Below the pieces are notes generated by a model, which saw nothing but the letters and a program-made list of their open reading frames with translations, had not been told where the DNA came from and searched no databases. From Archivesica marissinica (Eukaryota > Mollusca > Bivalvia > Venerida > Vesicomyidae), in assembly GCA_014843695.1 (NCBI GenBank), contig CM026401.1, positions 44,155,485-44,219,484 on the forward strand: 64,000 nucleotides of DNA, written 5' to 3'. Every line of letters starts with the position of its first letter. Position 1 is the first letter of the stretch. The position numbers were made by a program, and so were the translations under genes. Shown here one piece after another: positions 1 to 11,640 of the stretch.

Positions 1-347
1 AGATTAGACATACATATTTTGTGTTTAACAAAGATTAGACGTACATATTTTGTGCTTAACAAAGATTAGACGTACATATTTTGTGCTTAACAAAGATTAG
101 ACGTACATATTTTGTGCTTAACAAAGATTAGACGTACATATTTTGTGTTTAACAAAGATTAGACGTACATATTTTGTGCTTAACAAAGATTAGACGTACA
201 TATTTTGTGCTTAACAAAGATTAGACGTACATATTTTGTGCTTAACAAAGATTAGACGTACATATTTTGTGTTTAACAAAGATTAGACGTACATATTTTG
301 TGCTTAACAAAGATTAGACGTACATATTTTGTGCTTAACAAAGATTT
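1..347. repeat. 31-bp tandem array (about 11 copies)
   Basis: Repeats of a 31-bp unit containing GATTAGACGTACATATTTTG and GTGCTTAACAA follow one another with almost no divergence, the main variant being GTGTTT versus GTGCTT. The array is cut by the window start and decays after about position 347. No coding function is suggested. Confidence 0.95.
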
Positions 348-604
348 TTAACAAAGATCAGACATGTTTTGTATATTAAATAACACATACATTCAAAGCA
401 ATCATTAACAAGCAATGAGAAACAGTAATAAGCTGCTCACCTGTCTTTGTGTTTCCTACAGCATTTGTCAGAGCTAGAACTACCATTTCTAGAGAAACAT
501 TCCGGATACATTTCCTTGTATCCACTGTGACCCCACCTGATAGTTTGGAAAGAAAACAAATTTCTTTTATATTTAATATAAAAAACAGTTGAAAAGAGAC
601 CAAG
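348..604. other. Unassigned sequence between two arrays
   Basis: AT-rich sequence with no tandem structure. A minus-strand open frame runs in from the next array and across this stretch, but only because the array has no stops. No gene, RNA or transposon end is recognised. Confidence 0.5.
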
Positions 605-905
605 CAAACCATGGTGTATATACGTGTCTTAACGTACATCCACACAAAAACCATGGTGTATATACATGTCTTAACGTACATCCACACAAAAACCATGGTG
701 TATATACATGACTTAACGTACATCCACACAAAAACCATGGTGTATATACATGTCTTAACGTACATCCACACAAAAACAATGGTGTATATACATGTCTTAA
801 CGTACATCCACACAAAAACCATGGTGTATATACATGTCTTAACGTACATCCACACAAAAACCATGGTGTATATACATGTCTTAACGTACATTCACACAAA
901 AACAC
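605..905. repeat. 42-bp tandem array (7 copies)
   Basis: The unit contains ACCATGGTGTATATACATG followed by TCTTAACGTACATCCACAC. At 42 bp it is a multiple of three, so open frames persist on both strands. Copies are nearly identical; the changes seen are mostly single bases, such as cgtgtc in the first copy and acaatgg in one later copy. Confidence 0.95.
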
Positions 906-955
906 TCATGCTAGTGAAATAGGCATGTTTAATATAAACAAACATGTTTACATTA

Positions 956-3900
956 CAATAGAACATATAAATAGTGTATATAAATAGTGTATATACATAG
1001 TGTATATACAATAGTACAAAAATAGTGTATATACAATAGTACATATAAATAGTATATATAAATAGTGTATATACAATAGTACATATAAATAGTGTATAAA
1101 ATAGTGTATATACATAGTGTATATACAATAGTACATATAAATAGTGTATATACAATAGTACATATAAATAGTGTATATAAATAGTGTATATACAGGTGTA
1201 TATACAATAGTACATATAAATAGTGTATATACAATAGTACATATAAATAGTGTATATACAATAGTACATATAAATAGTGTATATACAATAGTACATATAA
1301 ATAGTGTATATACAATAGTACATATAATAGTGTATATACAATAGTACATATAAATAGTGTATATAAATAGTGTATATACAATAGTACATATAAATAGTGT
1401 ATATACAATAGTACATATAAATAGTGTATATACATAGTGTATATACATAGTGTATATACAATAGTGTATATAAATAGTGTATATAAATAGTGTATATAAT
1501 AGTGTATATACAATAGTACATATAAATAGTGTATATACAATAGTACATATAAATAGTGTATATAATAGTGTATTACAATAGTACATATAAATAGTGTATA
1601 TAAATAGTGTAATAAATAGTGTATATACAATAGTACATATAAATAGTGTATATACAATAGTACATATAAATAGTGTATATACAATAGTGTATATACAATA
1701 GTACATATAAATAGTGTATATACAATAGTACATATAATAGTGTATATACAATAGTACATATAAATAGTGTATATACAATAGTACATATAAATAGTGTATA
1801 TACAATAGTGTATATACAATAGTACATATAAATAGTGTATATACATAGTGTATATACAATAGTACATATAAATAGTGTATATACAATAGTACATATAAAT
1901 AGTGTATATACAATAGTACATATAAATAGTGTATATACAATAGTGTATATACAATAGTACATATAAATAGTGTATATACATAGTGTATATACAATAGTAC
2001 ATATAAATAGTGTATATACAATAGTACATATAAATAGTGTATATAAATAGTGTATATACAATAGTACATATAAATAGTGTATATAAATAGTGTATATACA
2101 TAGTGTATATACAATAGTACATATAAATAGTGTATATACAATAGTACATATAAATAGTGTATATAAATAGTGTATATACATAGTGTATATACAATAGTAC
2201 ATATAAATAGTGTATATACAATAGTACATATAAATAGTGTATATACAATAGTACATATAAATAGTGTATATACAATAGTACATATAAATAGTGTATATAC
2301 AATAGTGTATATACAATAGTGTATATACAATAGTACATATAAATAGTGTATATACATAGTGTATATACAATAGTACATATAAATAGTGTATATAAATAGT
2401 GTATATACATAGTGTATATACAATAGTACATATAAATAGTGTATATACAATAGTACATATAAATAGTGTATATACATAGTGTATATAAATAGTGTATATA
2501 CAATAGTACATATAAATAGTGTATATACAATAGTGTATATACATAGTGTATATAAATAGTGATATAAATAGTGTATATACAATAGTGTATATACAATAGT
2601 ACATATAAATAGTGTATATAAATAGTATATAAATAGTGTATATACAATAGTACATATAAATAGTGTATATACAATAGTACATATAAATAGTGTATATACA
2701 ATAGTGTATATACAATAGTACATATAAATAGTGTATACAATAGTACATATAAATAGTGTATATACAATAGTGTATATAAATAGTACATATAAATAGTGTA
2801 TATACAATAGTATATATAAATAGTGTATATACAATAGTGTATATACAATAGTACATATAAATAGTGTATATACATAGTGTATATACAATAGTACATATAA
2901 ATAGTGTATATACAATAGTACATATAAATAGTGTATATACAATAGTACATATAAATAGTGTATATACAATAGTGTATATACATAGTACATATAAATAGTG
3001 TATATACATAGTGTATATACAATAGTACATATAATAGTGATTAAATAGTGTATATACAATAGTACATATAAATAGTGTATATACAATAGTACATATAAAT
3101 AGTGTATATACATAGTGTATATACATAGTACATATAAATAGTGTATATACAATAGTACATATAAATAGTGTATATACAATAGTACATATAATAGTGTATA
3201 TACAATAGTACATATAAATAGTGTATATAAATAGTATATAATAGTATATACAATAGTAATATAAATAGTGTATATACAATAGTATATAAATAGTGTATAT
3301 ACAATAGTGTATATACAATAGTACATATAAATAGTGTATATACAATAGTACATATAAATAGTGTATATACAATAGTACATATAAATAGTGTATACAATAG
3401 TACATATAAATAGTGTATATACAATAGTACATATAAATAGTGTATATACAATAGTACATATAAATAGTGTATATAAATAGTGTATATACATAGTGTATAT
3501 ACAATAGTACATATAATAGTGTATATACAATAGTACATATAAATAGTGTATATCAATAGTGTATATACAATAGTACATATAAATAGTGTATATACAATAG
3601 TACATATAAATAGTGTATATACAATAGTACATATAAATAGTGTATATACAATAGTGTATTACAATAGTACATATAATAGTGTATATACAATAGTGTATAT
3701 ACAATAGTACATATAAATAGTGTTATACAATAGTACATATAAATAGTGTATATAAATAGTGTATATACAATAGTATATATAAATAGTGTATATACAATAG
3801 GTATATACAATAGTACATATAAATAGTGTATAAATAGTGTATATATAGTGTATATAAATAGTGTATATACAATAGTGTATATACAATAGTACATATAAAT

Positions 3901-4744
3901 AGTTATATACAATAGTACATATAAATAGTGTATATACAATAGTGTATATACAATAGTACATATAAATAGTGTATATACAATAGTACATATAAATAGTGTA
4001 TATACAATAGTACATATAAATAGTGTATATACAATAGACATATAAATAGTGTATATACAATAGACATATAAATAGTGTATATACAATAGTACATATAAAT
4101 AGTGTATATACAATAGTACATATAAATAGTGTATATACAATAGTACATATAAATAGTGTATATACAATAGTGTATATACAATAGTACATATAAATAGTGT
4201 ATATACATAGTGTATATACAATAGTACATATAAATAGTGTATATACAATAGTACATATAAATAGTGTATATAAATAGTGTATATACAATAGTACATATAA
4301 ATAGTGTATATACAATAGTGTATATACATAGTGTATATACAATAGTACATATAAATAGTGTATATACAATAGTACATATAAATAGTGTATATAAATAGTG
4401 TATATACATAGTGTATATACAATAGTACATATAAATAGTGTATATACAATAGTACATATAAATAGTGTATATACAATAGTACATATAAATAGTGTATATA
4501 CAATAGTACATATAAATAGTGTATATACAATAGTACATATAAATAGTGTATATACAATAGTACATATAAATAGTGTATATACATAGTGTATATACAATAG
4601 TACATATAAATAGTGTATATAAATAGTGTATATACATAGTGTATATACAATAGTACATATAAATAGTGTATATACAATAGTACATATAAATAGTGTATAT
4701 ACATAGTGTATATACAATAGTGTATATACAATAGTACATATATA
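956..4744. repeat. AT-rich array built from 13- and 14-bp modules, ending at an assembly gap
   Basis: Nearly 3.8 kb made of three short modules: ATAGTGTATATACA, ATAGTGTATATAA and ATAGTACATATAA. The commonest pairing gives a 27-bp period, but module order varies along the array, and single-base slips are frequent between about 2.5 and 4.1 kb. Long minus-strand frames rich in Tyr, Ile, Leu and Val are by-products of the repeat. The array runs into the N gap, so its true length is unknown. Confidence 0.95.
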
Positions 4745-5744
4745 NNNNNNNNNNNNNNNNNNNNNNNNNNNNNNNNNNNNNNNNNNNNNNNNNNNNNNNN
4801 NNNNNNNNNNNNNNNNNNNNNNNNNNNNNNNNNNNNNNNNNNNNNNNNNNNNNNNNNNNNNNNNNNNNNNNNNNNNNNNNNNNNNNNNNNNNNNNNNNNN
4901 NNNNNNNNNNNNNNNNNNNNNNNNNNNNNNNNNNNNNNNNNNNNNNNNNNNNNNNNNNNNNNNNNNNNNNNNNNNNNNNNNNNNNNNNNNNNNNNNNNNN
5001 NNNNNNNNNNNNNNNNNNNNNNNNNNNNNNNNNNNNNNNNNNNNNNNNNNNNNNNNNNNNNNNNNNNNNNNNNNNNNNNNNNNNNNNNNNNNNNNNNNNN
5101 NNNNNNNNNNNNNNNNNNNNNNNNNNNNNNNNNNNNNNNNNNNNNNNNNNNNNNNNNNNNNNNNNNNNNNNNNNNNNNNNNNNNNNNNNNNNNNNNNNNN
5201 NNNNNNNNNNNNNNNNNNNNNNNNNNNNNNNNNNNNNNNNNNNNNNNNNNNNNNNNNNNNNNNNNNNNNNNNNNNNNNNNNNNNNNNNNNNNNNNNNNNN
5301 NNNNNNNNNNNNNNNNNNNNNNNNNNNNNNNNNNNNNNNNNNNNNNNNNNNNNNNNNNNNNNNNNNNNNNNNNNNNNNNNNNNNNNNNNNNNNNNNNNNN
5401 NNNNNNNNNNNNNNNNNNNNNNNNNNNNNNNNNNNNNNNNNNNNNNNNNNNNNNNNNNNNNNNNNNNNNNNNNNNNNNNNNNNNNNNNNNNNNNNNNNNN
5501 NNNNNNNNNNNNNNNNNNNNNNNNNNNNNNNNNNNNNNNNNNNNNNNNNNNNNNNNNNNNNNNNNNNNNNNNNNNNNNNNNNNNNNNNNNNNNNNNNNNN
5601 NNNNNNNNNNNNNNNNNNNNNNNNNNNNNNNNNNNNNNNNNNNNNNNNNNNNNNNNNNNNNNNNNNNNNNNNNNNNNNNNNNNNNNNNNNNNNNNNNNNN
5701 NNNNNNNNNNNNNNNNNNNNNNNNNNNNNNNNNNNNNNNNNNNN
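4745..5744. other. Assembly gap (1000 N)
   Basis: Exactly 1000 N, the usual placeholder for a gap of unknown size. It directly follows the AT-rich array, so a repeat collapse or break is likely. Confidence 0.98.
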
Positions 5745-7129
5745 AATAAAATAACATCAACATTTTATGTGTCATTAAAAATAATAGCAAATGTAACGTA
5801 ACGCTCCAAATTCCGTCCATTTGTAACGTTTGCAAGTTCAAATGCTGTCCAAAAATAACGCTAGCAAATTGCACTAACAAAATATACACATTCACCTTGT
5901 TAAATAAAATGCCACTGGTTACACATGTATTCGTTGATCATGCCTAACTTCTAATCAACTATAATCATTTGTATATAGTCATTATTTAGCATGTTATTCT
6001 CTTTAAACCTGCATTCCGTCCAACAATAACATTAGCAATGTGACGCTAGCAAATAAATTCCATCCATCCGTAACGTTAGCACAGCAAATTCCGTCCATCT
6101 GTAACGTTTGCAAATATAAAACATGTCCTTGTAGTAACACTAGCAAAGAAACTGTTGTCCGAAAATAACGTTCGCAATGGAATTGCCTAATACAATATAT
6201 ATACGACAACCTTCGGTTTCGGTTTACATTACGTGTACCACAAACGTGTGTAAACAATCGCGAAAAGACATGACATTTGATCAGAATTTGCCAAAACAGT
6301 AGTAGCCGTGCTAACGTTACACTTTGCTAGCGTCACTGTCATAGGACAGACAACTTTAGCATCATTATTCAAGTGTAATACGTACATTTGAGCGTCCAGA
6401 AACGATATGGTCATCATCCATGCCGGTTGCCATCTTGTTTTCTGCCATGCGTGCTGTGTAATCTCGCGTGATTTGAGAAATTCGGTAATTTTCCATAGTG
6501 CAATCGTTATGGAGTTGCTTGGACAGAAAAAAATTCCGTAACGCTAGCAAATTAAATTTTCAACTTACCGTCTATATCGAGATAAATTAGATCATTGAGT
6601 GCACATTCAAAAGGCTTTATTTAGCAAACTTTTGCGTCTGCCAATATCGATTTTCCACTAACACACAGCATTTGTACACACGCGGCCACAATACAAATGC
6701 AATCGTTACGCAGGACACACGGACAGAAAAAAATGTATTGCCGACATTTGATGATATTGTGCATACATAAACGAAAGTATCATATTTATGCATTTGATAC
6801 TGTATATTTCTTGAACTATTGGGTTTTAACTACGTTTTATTACCCTTAACATAGAGCTTTTTGTTGTGAGTTTTATATAAAACGTCACTAAAACGGGTGA
6901 TCGATAATGACTCGGGAGTATAGTCCGTCCAATAAGGGCTTAGTCGACCCAAATTTAATACATTTAACAAAAAACCAACAACACACATTTTCAGGTATTT
7001 TATTCATTTTATAAACAGTTATTTTGTTCATCATTATGTAGATACATTTTCAGACATTGTGTACAGATAATTTTAATATTGGCAAATTCTAGTTTTCCGT
7101 CCATGTAACACTAGCAAAAATGAAATCTG
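5745..7129. other. Non-coding block with a dispersed GTCC...TAACG..AGCAA motif
   Basis: No gene is seen. About nine degenerate copies of a motif, roughly TCCGTCCA, a short spacer, then TAACGTTAGCAAA, are scattered at irregular spacing near 5810, 5846, 6016, 6045, 6092, 6124, 6153, 6528 and 7097. A complementary GCTAGCGT lies near 6328. A second phrase, GGACAGAAAAAAAT, occurs near 6520 and 6720. The irregular spacing is unlike the tandem arrays nearby. It could be a degraded array or the subterminal region of an unrecognised transposon. Confidence 0.45.
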
Positions 7130-8001
7130 CATGTGTATATATGCATGATGGGTATATATATGTACGGTATATGTGTGTATGCATGTATGTGTGTGTGTAT
7201 GTATGTATGTATGTGTATGTATGCATGATGGGTATATATATGTACGGTATATGTGTGTATACATACGTGCGTGTATGTATGTATGTATGTATGTATGTAT
7301 GTGTATATATGCATGATGGGTATATATATGTACGATATATGTGTGCATGCATGCGTGTATGTATGTATGTGTATGTATGCATGATGGGTATATATATGTA
7401 CGATATATGTGTGTATGCATGCGTGCATGCATGTATGTGTGTATGTATGTATGTATGTATGTGTATGTATGCATGATGGGTATATATATGTACGGTATAT
7501 GTGTGTATACATACGTGCGTGTATGTATGTATGTATGTATGTATGTGTATATATGCATGATGGGTATATATATGTACGGTATATGTGTGTATGCTTGCTT
7601 GCATGCATGTGTATGTGTGCATGATGGGTATATATATATATGTACGGTATATGTGTGTATACATACGTGCGTGCATGCATGTATGTATGTATGTGTATAT
7701 ATGCATGATGGGTATATATATGTACGGTATATGTGTGTATACATGTGTGCATGCATGTATGTATGTATGTATGTATGTATGTATGTATGTATGTGTATAT
7801 GTGCATGATGGGTATATATATGTGCGGTATATGTGTGTATGCATGCTTGCATGCATGTGTATGTGTGCATGATGGGTATATATATATATGTACGGTATAT
7901 GTGTGTATACATGCGTATGTGTATGTGTGCATGATGGGTATATATATATATATGTACGGTATATGTGTGTATGCATGTATGCATGCATGCATGCATGTAT
8001 G

Positions 8002-8043
<42 letters not shown>

Positions 8044-8092
8044 CGTGTGTATATGTGTATATATATGTATGTGTGTGTATATATACATGTAT
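7130..8092. repeat. TG-rich array: fixed core of about 37 bp with variable tetranucleotide spacers
   Basis: A core beginning GCATGATGGGTATATATATG and continuing TACGGTATATGTGTGTA occurs about eleven times between 7141 and 7970. The cores are separated by stretches of (GTAT)n and (GCAT)n of different lengths, so the period varies from about 64 to 99 bp. The last 120 bp become (TA)n and (TG)n. Open frames in every direction are repeat by-products. Confidence 0.9.
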
Positions 8093-8169
8093 TTGAAATA
8101 GTCTGGTGGAATAAGTAAAATTAAGGGATTTGTGCCGAGAGATATTTCTCCTTGTATTCAATTTGTTCT

Positions 8170-8350
8170 CTACAGTTAAACCTGTGTTAGTGATCACCTC
8201 CATTAAGCAGCCAACCTGTATTAAGCAGCCAGTTTCGAGATACCCAATGTGTTGTTTTATTATATATTTGGCCTCTGTTGGGCAGTCGCCTGTGCTGAGC
8301 GGCCGCTGTCTGTGGTTCCCTTGGCTGGCCGCTTGAGGCGGGTTTGACTG
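8170..8350 (+). repeat. Interspersed repeat (TTAAGCAGCCA family), copy 1
   Basis: Contains paired phrases of the type ATTAAGCAGCCAACCTGT and ends near a GGCTGGCCGCTTGAGGCGGG segment. A related copy lies at 47515-47625, where TAAGCAGTCA is likewise duplicated and followed by GGCTGGCTGTTTAAAACAGG. The shared order identifies a dispersed family; its class is unknown. Confidence 0.6.
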
Positions 8351-9056
8351 TATATTACTGGATACATGCGTAACTATATATATGTCAGGAAAACCAATAC
8401 ATTAGATAAACTTAGTCATCATTACAAACTTAAAGTTATATTACTGTTCAAACTGACTATCACAAGTTTAGACAAATTGCTATCCTGCGGTTGTGTACGT
8501 TGCAGGACCAGTGCTGCTCTCATTATGTGTAGGGGAAGTCCATCCGCTGTGCTTTGACGTGCTTGGGCACGGTTGGGTTACATGTAGTCCGGTTTTTGAC
8601 TGGGTTGGGGGTTTTTGTTTGGTCGGCACTATGACACCATGAACTTAATATGTGTACATGACTTTTAGCTGGTTTTGGTGAAACAAGTGTCATGTAGTAC
8701 AGGAAACTCGTTTACACCCCAACCTCTCTTTAACAGTAATACAGCTTTAAGCCAAACATAACATGACGACTTAGCATTGGACATCCTTAAATAATGGAAG
8801 GATATTTTGTATTGCAACTGTCCGGTGTCCGGTGCACTCTATGCCAGTCGTTTATATTGTTTTCTAATTATACTCTATTTGTTAATGCAATGTATTGTTA
8901 CTGCATCGGACAGTCGAGAGCGATATTTCCTAATAGCTCTTGTGATAACAAAACTGCAAAAATGATATAAACATACATACATCAGTCTACGTGGACCTTC
9001 TATTACATACTATGTATATAAAAAGTATATACTTAACTTACATTATCATGCATTCT
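8351..9056. other. Unassigned sequence
   Basis: About 0.7 kb with no tandem structure, no convincing long open frame and no recognised transposon end. I see no gene here. Confidence 0.5.
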
Positions 9057-9091
9057 CAGAGATGCCAACTTTTGTAAAATATCGATAGTAA

Positions 9092-9200
9092 TGATTGCCT
9101 ACGGCAATCATGGCGAACGGCGAAGTCGTTCGCGGGGGGAGGGTTCGGGAGGGGGTCTCCCCCTCCCTTTAAGATGGGGGGGTCTGGGGGATCCCCCCCA
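9092..9200. repeat. Run of four short perfect hairpins
   Basis: Four inverted repeats follow one another inside the hAT-like element: TGATTGCC/GGCAATCA (9092-9110), GCGAAC/GTTCGC (about 9113-9133), GGGAGGGGG/CCCCCTCCC (about 9147-9167) and a GGGGGATCCCCC palindrome (about 9186-9198). The last two are G/C-rich in an otherwise AT-rich area. Confidence 0.8.
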
Positions 9201-10148
9201 TGAAAATTTTGAAATATGGAAGGCCTGTGGTGCATTTTCCAGCCCTCGTAGCACAATTTGGAGTTACCCAAATGAAGGTTTTTACACTAGTTTTCACAAC
9301 AACAACAACATGAAAATTGTGAGTTTTTATAGAATAGTTTCTTTGAACTTGGAACAAACTAACTAGCTGAACCCCTTCACACATAAGTAACTGTCTTAGA
9401 CTATTCAATGTTCATTTCCCCTGTGGCAGCAGGCCTTTTCTTTAGGTTTTCCATTGTTCAGTTTCTGGCTTGCATGGTCTGAAATGGATAAAGAAAACTG
9501 TTTTTTAGAACAATGAAAACATTTTAATGAATGGGTAAGAGTGTAGTCCCTAATCAGACTGTTCAGACTTCCACAGGGTTCTGTTCTGGGGCCTACGTTG
9601 TTTCTTCTATACATAAATATGATAAATGCACGATTCACGGGACAGAATAACTCGTCTGGTTGGACCTTTCTGGGGAGTTTTACCATCAAGGTACACCATA
9701 TTCATGATATTGTCTTACAAACTTGATGAACTAGGAGTCAAAAACTTGACAAATGCTCCTCCGATATCGCTTGAACTGAAATTTCAAACAATGCTCTGAA
9801 GTGCGTGACCATTATCGGGGGGTAGCGGGATTGATTTTTGGACTGGACATGGCTTGACGTGGTATTTGAGACATTCACATGATGTTATGTAAGCCAAAAA
9901 TATCACCAAATTCGTATTGTTATACACAATAGGCATGCGTGGAATGGGTGTGTGGCCTTAGAATCAGCCGACCCAGCTCGAAATGACAAGAGTCTGTACC
10001 CCCAAAAAAATTGACCATGAGTCGTCTTTGGGCGGAGCCATTTCATTTTTCACCCCAACCCTTTCCCCAGGCCTGTATAAAGTGGTGGGTGGGGTAGAGA
10101 GAAAGAAAGAGGTGGGCAAGGTGTTCCATGCTAGGCTAATCTAACTAC

Positions 10149-10548
10149 TTAGTTCTGGAACACACGCCTCTTTCTGCTAGATAGAAGTAATCTGTGTATA
10201 GCCCTACATAGAATAAACAAATACCTGTAGGCATAGGCGTTTCCGTATCCTTCTAGAAGTCGTTGTTGTGCTGTGTCGGGCTGTGTTTCCATTCCAGCCG
10301 GTTGCGAGAAAATACGAGATGCTGGATAGACGTACCCGTAATCGGCTATACAACGGCGAATATCATTGGTCAGTTGAAACTTCACAATCAATGAAAATAC
10401 TTAAAACATTGGGAGGCTGAAAATATTTTACATGTGCAAGACCCGTCATCATTGGTCGGATTGGGTGGAATTCTACGCGTTCATCCAATGAAATGAACGG
10501 GCTCACGTACCGATTCCGTCGATCTCGTAAATCTGAAACGAGGACCAT
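10149..10548 (-). other. Exon-like open stretches inside the hAT-like element, unidentified
   Basis: On the minus strand an open stretch near 10380-10236 reads ...DIRRCIADYGYVYPASRIF... and ends at an AG|GTATTT donor-like site. Further upstream a TTTCAG is followed 22 nt later by GTACGTGAG. No family is recognised. The codon-like look may be chance. If genuine, it would be an exon captured by or lying under the transposon. Confidence 0.2.
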
Positions 10549-10569
10549 TTCCCGGAAAAATACGTAAAA

Positions 10570-10697
10570 TCTTTATCTCAACCAGCCGATCAGAGTATCA
10601 ACCACGCATAACGCGCCTTCATCACTTGCGCCGCCCAGGGTTTGGGTTAGGGTCAAAACGCGTGGTTGATGTCATTATTCAGTTGGGTGGTTGAGAA
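10570..10697. repeat. Nested inverted repeat with a telomere-like phrase in the loop
   Basis: ATCAACCACGC (about 10597) pairs with GCGTGGTTGAT (about 10660), and outside it TCTCAACCA pairs with TGGTTGAGA. The loop contains GGGTTTGGGTTAGGGT. It lies in the right part of the hAT-like element and may contribute to its folding. Confidence 0.6.
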
Positions 10698-10919
10698 AAA
10701 AGGCTTACCGGAAAAATACCGATTTCTGCCGATTTTTTTTGGATTTGTTTTGGTTTAATACATAGATATCGTATTTTTTCCGGCCACATCGTAATAGCGT
10801 AATGTGGGTCTCAATATCGTAATCATTACGCCGATATCGTAATACTTGGCATCTCTGCATTCTGGTAGGAGGCTTCTTTTTTCACATAAATTGTTGAAAT
10901 ACCTAAAAACAGCTATAAC

Positions 10920-11639
10920 ATGAGTTTGAAAATTTGCACGTTTAATGTTAGGGGATTAGGGAATATTTTAAAGCGAAAACAAATGTTTGCATGGTTGAAA
11001 GACAAGAATTTTGATATTTGTATTTTACAAGAAACACATTACAATCCAAATGATGCTAAAAAATGGAAAGACGACTGGGGTACGGAAGCATATTTTAGTG
11101 GCAACAAAAGCAACAGCGCAGGCGTATGCATTCTAGTGGCCGAACAACTCAATCTTAAATCTATAAAGTACACTGAAATAATATGTGGAAGGCTAATAGC
11201 AATGGAATTTGAATATCACGATGAATCTTTTCTTATGATAAATATGTATGGTCCAAACAAAGATGAAACAATATTTTTTGAAAAATTAAACCAGTTTCTA
11301 AAGGAAAACAAAGAAAAAAATCTAATAATTGGAGGCGATTATAATGTAGTTCTGGACCCAGCTATTGATAAGAAAAACGGACAGAAAAACACACATACAA
11401 AATGTAGAAATAAATTACAGTCAATAATAAACCAATTTTAACTAGTAGATGCATGGCGAGTACTTAATAATGAGAACTCACAATTTACTTGGCATTCAAA
11501 CGATAAACCTCCTATATTTTGTAGACTAGATCTGTTTTTAATATCTGATAACCTTTTAAATAAAACTACCAATTGTAAAATTAAAGTAGGTATAAAGTCA
11601 GACCATTCTATCGTAATTATAAATCTCAATATCAAAAGG
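10920..11639 (+). pseudogene. LINE endonuclease (APE-type) domain
   Basis: The translation begins MSLKICTFNVRGLGNILKR, then has the QETH motif near residue 40 and an IIGGDYN motif near residue 140. These match the catalytic Asn, Glu and Asp motifs of APE-like LINE endonucleases, which nick the target DNA to prime reverse transcription. An in-frame TAA at 11439-11441 interrupts it. Reading continues in the same frame as LVDAWRVLNN...TWHS...CRLDLFLIS...GIKSDHSI, which is the normal C-terminal part of the domain including the SDH motif, up to about 11640, where the frame shifts. The copy is therefore dead. The start at 10920 is the first Met of the recognisable domain. Confidence 0.85.
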
Positions 11640-11640
11640 A

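Larger units (their letters stand above)
9057..10857. mobile_element. Non-autonomous hAT-like element with inverted termini
   Basis: The left end CAGAGATGCCAA (9057-9068) is mirrored by TTGGCATCTCTG at 10846-10857. Similarity continues inward: a TATCG..TAATGATT phrase on the left matches AATCATTACGCCGATATCG near the right end. Direct repeats flank it: CATTCT on both sides (9051-9056 and 10858-10863), or 8 bp TGCATTCT (9049-9056 and 10856-10863) if the last two bases of the right end belong to the duplication. The CAG start and a possible 8-bp duplication suggest hAT, but no transposase is recognised inside. Family assignment is inference; mobility is well supported. Confidence 0.65.

Noticed and set aside
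948..4717. Tyr/Ile-rich minus-strand frames of up to 918 codons as membrane proteins
   Set aside because: They are translations of an AT-rich array in three overlapping frames and run up to or through an N gap.
9091..9366. A Gly/Arg-rich 91-codon protein
   Set aside because: It reads through the G/C-rich hairpins of a non-autonomous transposon and has no domain.
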